Shown piece by piece: positions 8,746-19,089 of a stretch of DNA of 60,405 bases. The DNA lies in the NCBI GenBank assembly GCA_024644725.1, contig JAHEHE010000006.1, forward strand, positions 1-60,405. The letters run 5' to 3'. Under the pieces are notes generated by a model. That model saw nothing but the letters and a program-made list of their open reading frames with translations, searched no databases and was not told the origin of the DNA. How positions within the stretch are numbered: the stretch's first letter is position 1; every line of letters begins with the position of its first letter. Source of the DNA: Flavobacteriaceae bacterium. Lineage in GTDB: Bacteria; Bacteroidota; Bacteroidia; Flavobacteriales; Flavobacteriaceae. A program made the position numbers and the translations under genes.

Positions 8746-9654
8746 ATGGCAAAGGTTTTGATTTCGGGAGGAACGGGTTCCATCGGAAATCTGATGGCGG
8801 ATTTTCTCCATCGGCAAGGTCATGAAGTGGGCCTATTGAGCCGGTCCAGACAGAGTGACGGGACCTTCAAAACCTACCAATGGAACATCAAAGAAAACTA
8901 TGTCGATCCGGAAGCTCTCGAATCCTGCGATTATATCATTCACCTGGCAGGGGCGGGCATTGCCGATAAAGCCTGGACTGCCGGGCGCAAAAAAGAGATC
9001 ATAGAAAGCCGGGTGCTGAGCACGGATCTTCTTTACAACCAGGTCAAAAAGCATAAAACCCCGCTCAAAGCCTTTATCTCGGCCTCTGCAGTGGGTTATT
9101 ACGGTCAGGTGACCTCGGATAAAATCTTCACCGAAAAAGACAAATCCGCCAATGATTTTGTGGGCAAAACCTGCTTTTTGTGGGAACAATCCGCCGAACG
9201 ATTTGAAGAGCTGGGCATCCGAACGCTCAGGCTCCGCATTGGCGTGGTCCTGATGGAGAAGGGCGGTGCCCTGGAAAAGATGGCCCAACCCATTCGTATG
9301 GGAGTAGGATCTCCCCTGGGCTCTGGCAAGCAATACATTCCCTGGATTCATGTTGATGATCTGATAGGCATGTTTTACAAAGCCCTGACAAGCGAGGATA
9401 TGTCAGGGGCCTATAATGCAGTTGCCCCGGAACCGGCTAGCAATGCTGAATTCACTCGAATTTTGGCCCGGGTATTGAAGAAAAATCTTTGGTTGCCCAA
9501 TGTACCTGCTTTCGTTTTGAAAGCTCTTCTGGGTGAACGGGCATCTCTGGTCCTGAAAGGAAGCCGGGTTTCATCTCAAAAGATCGAGAGCGCCGGTTTC
9601 AAATTTAAATACCCATCCCTTGAACCCGCCTTGGAAAACCTTCTTGCACGCTGA
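8746..9654 (+). CDS. TIGR01777-family NAD-dependent epimerase/oxidoreductase
   Basis: Member of the extended short-chain dehydrogenase group related to E. coli YfcH. Its substrate is not established. The 302-residue protein begins with the nucleotide-binding segment VLISGGTGSIGNLMADFL. It carries the family pattern IIHLAGAGIADKAWT, the SASAVGYYG segment holding the YxxxK-region residues, and PWIHVDDLIGMF. The C-terminal DUF1731-like part includes the PNVPAFVLKALLGE segment. It follows the acyl-CoA dehydrogenase gene by 13 bases. No functional conclusion beyond an NAD(P)-binding oxidoreductase is warranted. Confidence 0.88.
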   Translation: MAKVLISGGTGSIGNLMADFLHRQGHEVGLLSRSRQSDGTFKTYQWNIKENYVDPEALESCDYIIHLAGAGIADKAWTAGRKKEIIESRVLSTDLLYNQVKKHKTPLKAFISASAVGYYGQVTSDKIFTEKDKSANDFVGKTCFLWEQSAERFEELGIRTLRLRIGVVLMEKGGALEKMAQPIRMGVGSPLGSGKQYIPWIHVDDLIGMFYKALTSEDMSGAYNAVAPEPASNAEFTRILARVLKKNLWLPNVPAFVLKALLGERASLVLKGSRVSSQKIESAGFKFKYPSLEPALENLLAR

Positions 9655-9796
9655 CGAATCAATTTGATTCTATGCTATTTTACCTTTCACTACCCTTTTC
9701 AATTCTCAAAATTTGATGGGGCAAATTAACATATCCACACTTTTTATAGCCATAAAATTGATTCTTTGCATTTCTTCTATCGAATAGTTAAAATCG

Positions 9797-9828
9797 TTGA
9801 CCTTTAAATATCAATTTTACTATTTTTG
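9797..9828 (+). promoter_or_regulatory. Promoter of the gltBD operon
   Basis: TTG (9797-9799), a 21-bp spacer and TATTTTTG (9821-9828) fit the Bacteroidota consensus well. The -7 element is 17 bases from the gltB ATG, giving a very short leader. The preceding part of the 191-base spacer is AT-rich and shows no other clear signal. Confidence 0.72.
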
Positions 9829-9845
9829 TGGAAATTCATTAAAGT

Positions 9846-12800
9846 ATGGCGTTCGAGAAACAGGGTGTGTATTTACCGGAATATGAACATGACAATTGTG
9901 GTGCAGGCTTTATTTGCAGCCTTACAGGAGAGAAGACAAACAGCATCATTCATGATGCACTCGAAATATTGATCAAATTGGAGCACCGGGGTGCGGTAAG
10001 CGCGGACGGCAAAACAGGTGATGGTGCCGGAATACTGATCGAGGTGCCACACGCCTTTTTCAAAAAGGCATGTGATTTCGAGTTGCCCGAGCCCCGTGAA
10101 TACGGGGTGGGTATGATCTTTCTGCCCAAAGGGATCAACCAGCACAAGTATTGCATTGACGTACTGGAAAGGGAAATCCGTAGACAGAACCTGGATGTTC
10201 TGGGATGGAGAGAGGTTCCCGTCAATCCCGAGCACCTGGGTGAGATTGCCGAAGCGACCGAGCCCTACATCCGCCAGATCTTTGTTGGTAAGAAGGAGGA
10301 ATTGAGCACGGCACAATTCAATGCGAAGATGTACGCGGCGCGTAAAATTGCTGAGCATGAAATCCACAATTCAAAACTGAAGGACCACTCGCAGTTCTAC
10401 ATACCAAGCTTTTCGACCAATACCCTGATATACAAAGGGCTGCTTATTCCGGAAGACATCCGAAACTATTATGCGGACCTGTCTGACCCGGACCTGGTCA
10501 CAAGACTCGCTCTTGTGCATCAACGGTTTTCAACCAATACGGCACCTTCCTGGGATCTTGCCCAACCTTTCCGTTTTATGTGTCACAATGGTGAGATCAA
10601 CACCCTTAGGGGAAATGTCAGTCGCATGAAGGCTCGAGAAGAACTGATGAAGAGTGAGCTTTTTGGAGATGACACGGAGCGTCTTTTTCCAATCATTCTC
10701 GAAGGAAAATCGGATTCCGCCTCCATGGATATGGCGGTTGAGCTATTGCTGATGACAGGACGCTCTCTGCCCGAGGTCATGATGATGCTTGTACCGGAGG
10801 CCTGGGAAAAGGATCCCAACATGCCGGATGAGAAAAAGGCCTTTTACGAATACAACTCCTGCATTATGGAGCCCTGGGACGGTCCGGCTTCTGTACCATT
10901 TACGGACGGTAATTTTATCGGTGCCCTCCTCGATCGGAACGGCCTGAGACCTTCACGTTTCACGGTTACCAAGCAGGGCTATGTGATCATGTCCTCTGAA
11001 ATCGGGGTCCTCGAGATCAAACCCGAGGATGTTGTCCGTCACGGCAGACTGGAGCCCGGAAAGATTTTCCTGGTCGATATGAATGAGGGAAGGATCATCG
11101 AAGACGAAGAAGTCAAAAACAATGTGACCAAGAAGCATCCGTATCGCAGGTGGCTTGATGAGAACCTGTTGCCATTGGCCAAGGTTCCTTACACAGGCAA
11201 TCAATGTCCGGTAGAGCTTACTCCGTACAAGACAAGACAGCGCATGTTCGGATATACCATGGAGGACATTGACACCATAATCACTCCCATGTCAAAAATG
11301 GGCAAGGAAGCCATTGGCTCCATGGGGACCGACACGCCTCTTGCAGTATTGTCGGAACGCAATCAGTTGCTCTACAACTATTTCAAGCAGTTGTTTGCCC
11401 AAGTGACCAATCCGCCCTTGGACGGAATCCGTGAGGAGATCATAACCGACATCAGTCTCGCCATAGGAGAAGATCGTAATATTTTTGAGATCAGCCCGGA
11501 GCATTGTAAAAAATTGAAAATTCAGAATCCGGTCATCTCGAATGACGACCTGGACAAAATCAAGAACATCGAACACCCTGATTATAAGTCGGTGGTCATT
11601 CCGATGCTTTACGATATCAAGCGAGGTTTGAACGCCCTTGAGAAGTCGTTGAACAACATCATTATTTCTGCTGAAAAAGCCGTGGATCAAGGATGCAACA
11701 TCATCATTTTGAGCGATCGTGGTGCTGACAAGGTCAATGGGCCGATTCCGGCTCTGCTTGCCTGTTCCTATCTGCACCATTCCCTCAACAACACCAAGAA
11801 GCGTTCCAAATTCGGAATCATCATAGAATCGGCGGAACCTCGGGAACCGCATCATTTTGCCACCTTGTTCGGATACGGTGCGAGTGCCATCAATCCTTAC
11901 ATGGTCAACGAGATCATACGCGAAAAGGTCAGAAACGGATCCATAACCGGCATCGATGCCGAAGAGGCCGTACAAAATTTCAACAAGGCCATCGGCAAGG
12001 GCATCCTCAAGATTATGAACAAAATCGGGATCTCAACCCTTCATTCCTACAGGGCCTCACAGATTTTTGAGATCCTCGGACTGAATTCGACTTTTACCGA
12101 GAAGTATTTCCCAAACACGGCCTCGAGGATCGAGGGCATTGGGCTCTACGAAATCGAAAGAGAGATCTCCAAAAGGCACAAGGACGCCTTCTTCAACAAT
12201 AAGATTGACAAAAACCTAAAGCTCGACATCGGTGGTGACTACCGTTGGAGAAGAAACGGCGAGAAGCACATGTTCAATCCGACCACGGTGGCCAAACTCC
12301 AACAGGCCGTTCGCACCAGCAGCACTCAAAGCTACCAGGAGTACTCAAAAATGATCAACGAGCAAAGTGAAAACCTGATGACCTTGAGAGGTCTTTTTGA
12401 ATTCCAGAATCTCGATCCGATTCCACTCGATGAAGTGGAACCCTGGACCGAGATCGTAAAGCGTTTCAAAACAGGGGCCATGTCTTACGGATCAATCAGC
12501 AAAGAAGCGCATGAGAACCTGGCCATTGCCATGAACCGGATTGGCGGTAAGAGCAATTCGGGAGAAGGTGGCGAGGACCAAAACCGCTTCCGGAAGGACC
12601 TGAACGGAGACAGCCGAAACAGCGCCATCAAGCAGGTGGCTTCGGGCCGGTTTGGAGTCTCCAGCCACTATCTGACCAATGCGAGCGAGATCCAAATCAA
12701 AATGGCACAGGGAGCCAAACCCGGAGAAGGAGGTCAACTTCCCGGTGAAAAAGTTTTCCCCTGGATCGCCGAGGTTAGAAACTCAACACCCTATGTAGGA

Positions 12801-14354
12801 TTGATCTCTCCACCGCCACATCACGACATTTATTCGATCGAAGACTTGTCACAGTTGATCTTTGACCTGAAGAATGCCAACCGGGAAGCCAGGATCAATG
12901 TGAAACTTGTATCGGAAGTCGGGGTCGGAACCATCGCAGCAGGGGTCGCCAAGGCCAAGGCTGACGTCATACTCATCTCTGGCTATGACGGAGGGACAGG
13001 AGCCTCGCCCCTGACCTCTTTGAAGCACGCCGGGCTTCCGTGGGAACTCGGAATTGCCGAGGCCCAACAAACCCTTGTTCTGAATGATCTCAGGGGAAGG
13101 ATCGTTCTAGAATGCGACGGTCAACTTAAAACCGGGCGCGATGTGGCGATTGCCTGCCTACTCGGGGCCGAGGAATTCGGCTTTGCAACGGCTCCTCTTG
13201 TGGCTTCGGGATGCATCATGATGCGCAAGTGTCATCTGAATACCTGCCCGGTGGGAATCGCTACGCAGGATCCTGAATTGAGAAAGAACTTCAAAGGAAC
13301 CCCGGAGCACGTGATCAATTTCATGTACTTCGTTGCTGAAGAGTTGCGGGAAATCATGGCCTCACTTGGCTTCCGCAGCATTGACGAGATGATCGGTCAG
13401 TCTCAAAAGATCAACGCGCGCAAGGCCGTAGATCAGTACAAAGCCCAGGGAATTGATCTTTCTGCTATTCTGTATCAACCATCCGACTACCACGAAAGAA
13501 CCATAAGGAACATTGAAGATCAGGTGCATGATCTTCACGACGCTCTGGACTTCGAGATTCTGCAAGACGCTCATCCGGCGGTATATCGCAAAGAAAAAAT
13601 GAGCCTTGATTATCCGATCCACAATACCGATCGATCCGTGGGCGCGATTTTGAGCAATGAGATCTCCAAGATCTACGGTGCAAATGGCCTTCCGGAAAAC
13701 ACGCTCATGCTGAACTTTGAAGGATCAGCAGGCCAGAGCTTTGGAGCCTTCGCAACCAACGGGCTCACCATGAAGATCGAAGGCAACTCCAACGACTACC
13801 TGGGTAAGGGACTCTCCGGAGCCACCCTGATTGTGAAAAAACCGGAAGCGGCAGATTTCAGGGCCGACGAGAACATCATTGTGGGTAACGTTTGCTTCTA
13901 CGGGGCCACCCAGGGCAAAGCCTTTATCAATGGGGTCGCAGGAGAGCGTTTCTGCGTGCGAAACTCTGGGATCACCGCTGTTGTGGAAGGCGTAGGTGAC
14001 CACGGATGTGAATACATGACAGGTGGAAAAGTAGTTGTCATAGGAAAAACGGGGCGAAACTTTGCTGCAGGAATGAGTGGAGGAACCGCTTATGTATTTG
14101 ATCCGGACAAGAGCTTCAGAAATTCAAAATGCAACCTGGAAATGGTGGAGCTCGAAACCCTGAGTGATGAAGAATCGATGGAGATCTTCAGCCTGATCAA
14201 GGATCACTACCACGCCACCGAAAGCGCAAAGGCGCTGAGCCTGCTCGAAAGTTGGGAAGAGGCGAAGACTTCTTTCGTGAAAGTAATGCCTACTGAATAC
14301 AAACGTGCCCTGAAGCGCCTGGCTGAAGAGCAAAACATAAAACAAACTGTTTGA
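9846..14354 (+). CDS. gltB: Glutamate synthase large (alpha) subunit
   Basis: Transfers the amide nitrogen of glutamine to 2-oxoglutarate. The 1502-residue protein has the full length of bacterial GltB. Cys18 in NCGAGF is the expected N-terminal nucleophile after removal of a 17-residue propeptide. The glutaminase domain includes [19 protein letters not shown] and CHNGEINT. The FMN-binding synthase domain includes [19 protein letters not shown]. The 3Fe-4S loop [19 protein letters not shown] lies near residue 1129, and a C-terminal GXGXG beta-helix follows. It has its own promoter and is followed after two bases by gltD. Together they assimilate ammonia with glutamine synthetase, which is not in the window. 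Confidence 0.98.
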   Translation: MAFEKQGVYLPEYEHDNCGAGFICSLTGEKTNSIIHDALEILIKLEHRGAVSADGKTGDGAGILIEVPHAFFKKACDFELPEPREYGVGMIFLPKGINQHKYCIDVLEREIRRQNLDVLGWREVPVNPEHLGEIAEATEPYIRQIFVGKKEELSTAQFNAKMYAARKIAEHEIHNSKLKDHSQFYIPSFSTNTLIYKGLLIPEDIRNYYADLSDPDLVTRLALVHQRFSTNTAPSWDLAQPFRFMCHNGEINTLRGNVSRMKAREELMKSELFGDDTERLFPIILEGKSDSASMDMAVELLLMTGRSLPEVMMMLVPEAWEKDPNMPDEKKAFYEYNSCIMEPWDGPASVPFTDGNFIGALLDRNGLRPSRFTVTKQGYVIMSSEIGVLEIKPEDVVRHGRLEPGKIFLVDMNEGRIIEDEEVKNNVTKKHPYRRWLDENLLPLAKVPYTGNQCPVELTPYKTRQRMFGYTMEDIDTIITPMSKMGKEAIGSMGTDTPLAVLSERNQLLYNYFKQLFAQVTNPPLDGIREEIITDISLAIGEDRNIFEISPEHCKKLKIQNPVISNDDLDKIKNIEHPDYKSVVIPMLYDIKRGLNALEKSLNNIIISAEKAVDQGCNIIILSDRGADKVNGPIPALLACSYLHHSLNNTKKRSKFGIIIESAEPREPHHFATLFGYGASAINPYMVNEIIREKVRNGSITGIDAEEAVQNFNKAIGKGILKIMNKIGISTLHSYRASQIFEILGLNSTFTEKYFPNTASRIEGIGLYEIEREISKRHKDAFFNNKIDKNLKLDIGGDYRWRRNGEKHMFNPTTVAKLQQAVRTSSTQSYQEYSKMINEQSENLMTLRGLFEFQNLDPIPLDEVEPWTEIVKRFKTGAMSYGSISKEAHENLAIAMNRIGGKSNSGEGGEDQNRFRKDLNGDSRNSAIKQVASGRFGVSSHYLTNASEIQIKMAQGAKPGEGGQLPGEKVFPWIAEVRNSTPYVGLISPPPHHDIYSIEDLSQLIFDLKNANREARINVKLVSEVGVGTIAAGVAKAKADVILISGYDGGTGASPLTSLKHAGLPWELGIAEAQQTLVLNDLRGRIVLECDGQLKTGRDVAIACLLGAEEFGFATAPLVASGCIMMRKCHLNTCPVGIATQDPELRKNFKGTPEHVINFMYFVAEELREIMASLGFRSIDEMIGQSQKINARKAVDQYKAQGIDLSAILYQPSDYHERTIRNIEDQVHDLHDALDFEILQDAHPAVYRKEKMSLDYPIHNTDRSVGAILSNEISKIYGANGLPENTLMLNFEGSAGQSFGAFATNGLTMKIEGNSNDYLGKGLSGATLIVKKPEAADFRADENIIVGNVCFYGATQGKAFINGVAGERFCVRNSGITAVVEGVGDHGCEYMTGGKVVVIGKTGRNFAAGMSGGTAYVFDPDKSFRNSKCNLEMVELETLSDEESMEIFSLIKDHYHATESAKALSLLESWEEAKTSFVKVMPTEYKRALKRLAEEQNIKQTV

Positions 14355-14356
14355 AC

Positions 14357-15814
14357 ATGGGAAAGATAACCGGATTTAAGGAGTTCGAAAGAGTCGATGA
14401 AAGAAACAATCCCGTTGAACAGCGACTAAAGGATTATAAGGAGTTTACGGTTCCGCTTGCTGACAAAGATCTGCAAAAGCAGGGCTCGAGATGCATGGAT
14501 TGCGGTATTCCTTTTTGCCACAGTGGATGCCCGCTCGGAAACCTAATTCCGGATTTCAACGATCTTGTCTATAAAGGGGACTGGGAAAAGGCTCTTGACA
14601 TTCTGCACTCAACCAACAACTTTCCAGAATTCACCGGACGCCTATGCCCGGCTCCCTGTGAAAAGGCTTGTGTACTGGGTCTCATCGAAGACCCGGTCTC
14701 CATCGAGAACATTGAGAAGAGCATCGTGGAGAAAGGGTTCAGCGAAGGTTGGATTGTGCCGCAACCTCCCAAAGAAAGAACCGGCAAAAAAGTTGCCGTC
14801 GTAGGTTCAGGGCCAGCAGGGCTCGCAGCAGCCCAACAATTGAATCGAGCAGGACATTTGGTGACCGTCTTCGAGCGAGATGACGCCCTGGGTGGCTTGC
14901 TTAGATATGGCATACCTAATTTCAAAATGGAAAAGGAAATCATCGATCGACGAGTGAAGATCATGGAAGAGGAGGGCATTGAATTTCAGACCAACACACA
15001 TATCGGGGTCAATTATGATGTAGGGCAACTTGACGCCTTTGACGGCGTGGTCCTGTGTGGTGGGGCAACGGTTCGCAGAACCCTTCCCACCAAGGGAGCC
15101 GATGCCAAGGGAGTTGAGCAGGCCATGGATTTTCTGACTCAGCAGACCAAAAGCATTTACGGAATCGACTTCGAGCAGGAGCCTATCAGTGCCAAAGGCA
15201 AAAATGTTATTGTAATTGGAGGAGGCGACACGGGTTCCGACTGCATTGGAACTTCAAATCGACAAGGAGCCAAGTCGGTGACGAATTTTGAGATCCTGCC
15301 CAAACCACCTGGGGAAAGAAGTGAAACCACACCCTGGCCCTACTGGCCTTTGCAGTTGAAAACATCTTCTTCACATGAAGAAGGTTGTGAACGCAATTGG
15401 CTCATCAATACCAAAGAATTTCTTACTGACGCAGATAACAACCTGACCGGTGTTGTGACCGTCGAGGTAGAGTGGAAAAAAGTTCCCGGACAGCGTCCGC
15501 AGCTGGTTGAGCGCAAAGGGACCGAAAAGGCTTGGCCTTGTGAGCTGGTCTTACTGGCTCTTGGATTCACCGGGCCCGAAAAAACCCTGAGCGAACAGCT
15601 CGGACTCGAGTTGGATGAGCGAAGCAACTACAAAGCCGTAAAATACCAAACGAATGTGCCACACATTTTTACGGCAGGTGACATGAGAAGGGGGCAATCT
15701 CTGATTGTTTGGGCGATCAATGAAGGCCGCGAAGCCGCTCGTGAGGTGGATCTTTATCTGATGGGAGTGAGTAATCTTCCGGTCAAGGGTCAGGGCGACC
15801 TTCCATCCATTTGA
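14357..15814 (+). CDS. gltD: Glutamate synthase small (beta) subunit
   Basis: FAD/NADPH subunit that feeds electrons to GltB. The protein has 485 residues counted from the ATG at 14357. An in-frame TTG at 14351 overlaps the gltB stop, but the ATG, two bases after that stop, is the more natural start. The N-terminal Cys clusters (CMDCGIPFCHSGCPLGN and CPAPCEKACVLG) bind the low-potential 4Fe-4S clusters. A first dinucleotide fold, VAVVGSGPAGLAAAQQL, binds FAD, and a second, VIVIGGGDTGSDCIGTSNRQG, binds NADPH. The C-terminal TAGDMRRGQSLIVWAINEGR is the usual flavin-contacting end. Confidence 0.97.
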   Translation: MGKITGFKEFERVDERNNPVEQRLKDYKEFTVPLADKDLQKQGSRCMDCGIPFCHSGCPLGNLIPDFNDLVYKGDWEKALDILHSTNNFPEFTGRLCPAPCEKACVLGLIEDPVSIENIEKSIVEKGFSEGWIVPQPPKERTGKKVAVVGSGPAGLAAAQQLNRAGHLVTVFERDDALGGLLRYGIPNFKMEKEIIDRRVKIMEEEGIEFQTNTHIGVNYDVGQLDAFDGVVLCGGATVRRTLPTKGADAKGVEQAMDFLTQQTKSIYGIDFEQEPISAKGKNVIVIGGGDTGSDCIGTSNRQGAKSVTNFEILPKPPGERSETTPWPYWPLQLKTSSSHEEGCERNWLINTKEFLTDADNNLTGVVTVEVEWKKVPGQRPQLVERKGTEKAWPCELVLLALGFTGPEKTLSEQLGLELDERSNYKAVKYQTNVPHIFTAGDMRRGQSLIVWAINEGREAAREVDLYLMGVSNLPVKGQGDLPSI

Positions 15815-15892
15815 TGTTGATAAGTTCTTTTTAATTCGTAATAATTTCTTTTTCAGGGGCTCATAATTAAGATTCTCTTCAGAATTGCCGCC

Positions 15893-15900
15893 TACTTTTG
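15893..15900 (+). promoter_or_regulatory. Candidate -7 element for the OmpA-family gene
   Basis: TACTTTTG matches TAnnTTTG and lies 61 bases before the ATG, leaving an AT-rich leader. No TTG lies at the ideal -33 distance. No clear terminator for gltD was seen in the same 147-base spacer. Confidence 0.5.
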
Positions 15901-15961
15901 TCCCAGAACAAAGGATAAAACTATCCAAACGAATTAAAACTAAACATTAAATTCAACTAAA

Positions 15962-16837
15962 ATGAAAAGAATCCTTGGACTTTTGATCGTGACTGTACTG
16001 GTCACTTCATGTGTATCAAAGAAAAAGTATGTGCAATTGGAGCAAGATCTGATTGACACAAAGGGAGAATTGCAGCAAACTACCCTTGAAAAAGAAGAGC
16101 TGGAAACCAAAATGGCAGCGATCGAGAAAAGAGTGGAGATCTACAACGCCAACATCAATTCTCTACAAACTGAGAACGCTACGCTTCAGGCGAGTAACGA
16201 CCAGAAAATGGACTTTCTCGATGACAATTCAGCTGTAATGTCAGCTAATATGAGAGCCAATCTCGAAGCTACTTTGGCTCAATTGCCAGCAGAGGAGCTG
16301 GAAGGAGCCAAGACTCTTAAAGATTCGATGAACATTGCAATTGCGCACAACCTGAAAAAATCAATCAGTGATTCAAACATGGAAAACGAAGGAGACATCA
16401 ACGTTGGCATTGACCAAACCGTTGTTATGATCTCTGTTGCTGACAGCTTGCTTTTCCGTTCAGGAAGTTATAACGTAAGCCGCAAGGCGAATCCTTTGCT
16501 TGCTAAATTGGCGGATGTAATCAATGCCGAGCCAAGCATCGATGTCATGATCGAAGGTCATACAGACAACAAGGGCATCCACACGGAAGAGATTGTTGAC
16601 AACTGGGATCTCAGTGTTAAAAGATCAACAGCGATTGCTCGAATCCTTCAGCACAAATACAAAGTTGATCCTGCACGTTTGATTCCTGCTGGAAGAAGCA
16701 GCTATGTGCCGTTGACTGATAACTCTACTTACAAGAACAGGGCAAGAAACAGAAGAACCAACATCATCATCATGCCAAATCTCAACAAATTCTTTGCCCT
16801 TATGGCCGAGGAAGAAGTTGTGAGCCTCGAAGAGTAA
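15962..16837 (+). CDS. OmpA-family peptidoglycan-binding lipoprotein
   Basis: Envelope protein expected to tether the outer membrane to peptidoglycan. The 291-residue protein has a signal peptide ending in the lipobox VTSC, so Cys17 should be lipidated. A probable coiled coil (about 25-80), rich in Glu, Leu and Lys, comes next. The C-terminal OmpA/MotB-like domain (about 150-275) contains IEGHTDNKG and RSTAIARIL, with the Asp and Arg positions that hold diaminopimelate in characterised OmpA domains. The coiled coil plus OmpA domain arrangement is common in Bacteroidota. It is monocistronic, bounded by its own promoter and a strong terminator. Confidence 0.92.
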   Translation: MKRILGLLIVTVLVTSCVSKKKYVQLEQDLIDTKGELQQTTLEKEELETKMAAIEKRVEIYNANINSLQTENATLQASNDQKMDFLDDNSAVMSANMRANLEATLAQLPAEELEGAKTLKDSMNIAIAHNLKKSISDSNMENEGDINVGIDQTVVMISVADSLLFRSGSYNVSRKANPLLAKLADVINAEPSIDVMIEGHTDNKGIHTEEIVDNWDLSVKRSTAIARILQHKYKVDPARLIPAGRSSYVPLTDNSTYKNRARNRRTNIIIMPNLNKFFALMAEEEVVSLEE

Positions 16838-16869
16838 TTCTCTTCACTTGAGACTTGGTTCTCAAAAAA

Positions 16870-16900
16870 TCAAAAACCGGGCAGACGCCCGGTTTTTTTA
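16870..16900. terminator. Bidirectional rho-independent terminator between the OmpA-family gene and ftsZ
   Basis: ACCGGGC (16876-16882) pairs perfectly with GCCCGGT (16887-16893) around the tetraloop AGAC. A run of seven T follows on the plus strand, and an A-rich stretch precedes the stem, so it works for the plus-strand lipoprotein gene and for the minus-strand ftsZ operon that ends at 16966. Confidence 0.9.
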
Positions 16901-16965
16901 TGCCAAAAAAAATCCGGAATAGATGAATTCGTATTCCGGACTTTCCCACTAACTAAAACTAAAAA

Positions 16966-18999
16966 CTAATCAACATTGTCATGTAAAAATGAGTTGTTCG
17001 ATCGCAATTGGATATCATCATTCTCATCTGTTCCCAAACTCATTCGGGATTTGTTGTTGTCCGCCTCAGAGGAAGGTGGAACCTCTCTTAGATCCACTCC
17101 CATCCGCTTATAAGCCGGTTCACTCTCTATCTCATCGATGCTGTGATTGAGTTTGTTTATGAACTTGTAATTGAAGTCCTTCATCTTTTTTCTTCTCAAC
17201 TCGGCCCTGTCCTTCAATTCCGCTATGGTCAGGTTCAACGGCGAGATATCATTGTCATCACTGATTGCTTCTGCGACATCGTTCTCAACGGGTTCAGATT
17301 GGGTTACCTTGAGCTCAAAGTTCAGGTTCTCATCCTCATTCTCTTCTTCTGCAGCAGACTTCAGGGCATTGATCTCTGGAGCAAACTCCTCCTCGAGGCT
17401 GTGTCGCACCACTTCCTCGTCGGTGTTATGAACCGGATTCGATGTTCGAACAGGATTGGGTTTTATGTGCTCCAGGCCAACGATCTCTATGTCATTGATA
17501 TTGATCTTCTCAAGTGTCTTCGTTGGAGCGGGTTCTTGTTTTGACTTTTGAATGGGCAGGTCAAATGTGAAAGAGATCTGATTCTCACTTTCCTCCTCCA
17601 CGGGTTCCACGATCTCAGGTTCCCGAACGGTCATGTTGGTAATTTCGAAATCGATGTCTTCTTCGTTCACAGGTGCCATTTCAAATGGTTCTGTGGTTGT
17701 TTCTTTGATTGGAGTCGCTTCTGCCGTTGGAGTCGCTTCTTCGGATGGAGTCTCTGTAACATAAGGAGATTCGTCAGCATAACGAGTCGTTTCCGTCGTT
17801 GGAGTCTTATCCATCGTTGGAGTGGCGTCCGGAGAAACAGTTTCATATTCCACCTGAATACTGTCGGTCTCGTCCATTTCAAGCGTATGAACAACGCGAG
17901 TCTCTTTCTCTTCTTCCACTTTTGGTGGCTCCACAGGTTTTGCCAGTTGAGGGGCCGAACGATCCTCCTCCAGCCGGTGGACGATCTTCTTGGACTCCAG
18001 CTTTGAAATCTCATTCTGCTGCTCCGGATTGAAACCCGTTGCGATAATCGTCACAGCAATGGCGTCACCCAGAGACTCGTCCTCACCGACACCCATTATG
18101 ATATCGACGTTGGTTTTGGCCTCCGACTGAATGTAATCATTGATCTCACCGATCTCATCGATAGTGACCTCCGAGGTTCCCGAAACGATGAGCAACAATA
18201 CGTTTTTCGATCCTTCAATCTTATTGTCATTGAGCAGCGGCGAATCCAGCGCCTTGGTGATGGCATTTTGCGCCCGGTTGGATCCTGACGCCTGGGCCGA
18301 TCCCATAATAGCGGTTCCACTGTTGGACAATACGGTCTTGGCGTCGCGCAAGTCGATATTCTGTGTGTAGTGATGCGTGATGACCTCCGCTATTCCGGTA
18401 GCTGCCGTAGACAGGACCTCATCGGCCTTGGAGAATCCGGCTTTAAAACCTAGGTTGCCGTAGACCTCCCTGAGTTTGTTGTTATTTATGACAACCAGCG
18501 AATCCACGTGCTTACGTAACCTGCGAATTCCGATCTGGGCCTGTTCATTTCTCATTTTTCCTTCAAAAGAAAAGGGAATCGTCACGATGCCAACGGTCAG
18601 AATGTCAAGTTCCTGAGCGATTTTTGCTATGATAGGTGCTGCTCCGGTCCCTGTTCCGCCACCCATTCCCACAGTGATGAAAAGCATCTTCGATTTCGTG
18701 TTGAGCATATTCTTGATGTCCTCCATGCTCTCCATGGCAGACTGCTCACCGATCTCAGGGTTCGCACCCGCTCCCAATCCTTCTGTCAACGCGGCTCCCA
18801 ACTGAATTTTAAAGGGCACAGGGCTACTGTTCAGGGCTTGTGCGTCTGTATTGCAAACGACAAAATCAACCCCTTTGATCCCTTTGTTGTACATGTGATT
18901 GACCGCATTGGAACCTCCGCCGCCAACTCCGATTACCTTGATTACATTGGACTGGTTCTTGGGCATGTCAAACGAAAGGTTGCTAAATTCTGAGCTCAT
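16966..18999 (-). CDS. ftsZ: Cell division protein FtsZ with long repeat-bearing C-terminal linker
   Basis: Tubulin-like GTPase that forms the division ring. The GTPase core occupies about residues 15-335, with the nucleotide-binding GGGTGTGA at 113-120 and the synergy-loop Asp in the later NIDLRDAKTVL segment. At 677 residues it is much longer than the roughly 380-residue E. coli protein. The excess is an acidic, Pro/Thr/Glu-rich linker, typical in kind for Bacteroidota. Within it, residues 393-434 form seven 6-residue units mostly starting TP, encoded by an exact 18-bp register. The tail carries conserved-looking patches such as INKLNHSIDEIE and YKRMGVDLREVP, which may bind partners. It is the last gene of the division cluster, ending at a shared terminator. 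Confidence 0.97.
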   Translation of the reverse strand: MSSEFSNLSFDMPKNQSNVIKVIGVGGGGSNAVNHMYNKGIKGVDFVVCNTDAQALNSSPVPFKIQLGAALTEGLGAGANPEIGEQSAMESMEDIKNMLNTKSKMLFITVGMGGGTGTGAAPIIAKIAQELDILTVGIVTIPFSFEGKMRNEQAQIGIRRLRKHVDSLVVINNNKLREVYGNLGFKAGFSKADEVLSTAATGIAEVITHHYTQNIDLRDAKTVLSNSGTAIMGSAQASGSNRAQNAITKALDSPLLNDNKIEGSKNVLLLIVSGTSEVTIDEIGEINDYIQSEAKTNVDIIMGVGEDESLGDAIAVTIIATGFNPEQQNEISKLESKKIVHRLEEDRSAPQLAKPVEPPKVEEEKETRVVHTLEMDETDSIQVEYETVSPDATPTMDKTPTTETTRYADESPYVTETPSEEATPTAEATPIKETTTEPFEMAPVNEEDIDFEITNMTVREPEIVEPVEEESENQISFTFDLPIQKSKQEPAPTKTLEKININDIEIVGLEHIKPNPVRTSNPVHNTDEEVVRHSLEEEFAPEINALKSAAEEENEDENLNFELKVTQSEPVENDVAEAISDDNDISPLNLTIAELKDRAELRRKKMKDFNYKFINKLNHSIDEIESEPAYKRMGVDLREVPPSSEADNNKSRMSLGTDENDDIQLRSNNSFLHDNVD
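17711..17836 (-). repeat. Seven 18-bp in-frame repeats inside the ftsZ linker
   Basis: On the plus strand the core GGAGT or a one-base variant recurs at 17711, 17729, 17747, 17765, 17783, 17801 and 17819, exactly 18 bases apart. In the protein these are hexapeptides such as TPTMDK, TPTTET, TPSEEA, TPTAEA and TPIKET, with two diverged central units (TRYADE, SPYVTE). Copy number could vary between strains. Confidence 0.85.
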
Positions 19000-19089
19000 A
19001 ACGTTAATTAGTTTTCGGGAATTTTCTTTTCCAGTTTTTTGTTATTGTTTTTTGTTTTTCTTCATGATTTCATTCCAAGGCTGTCCGGG

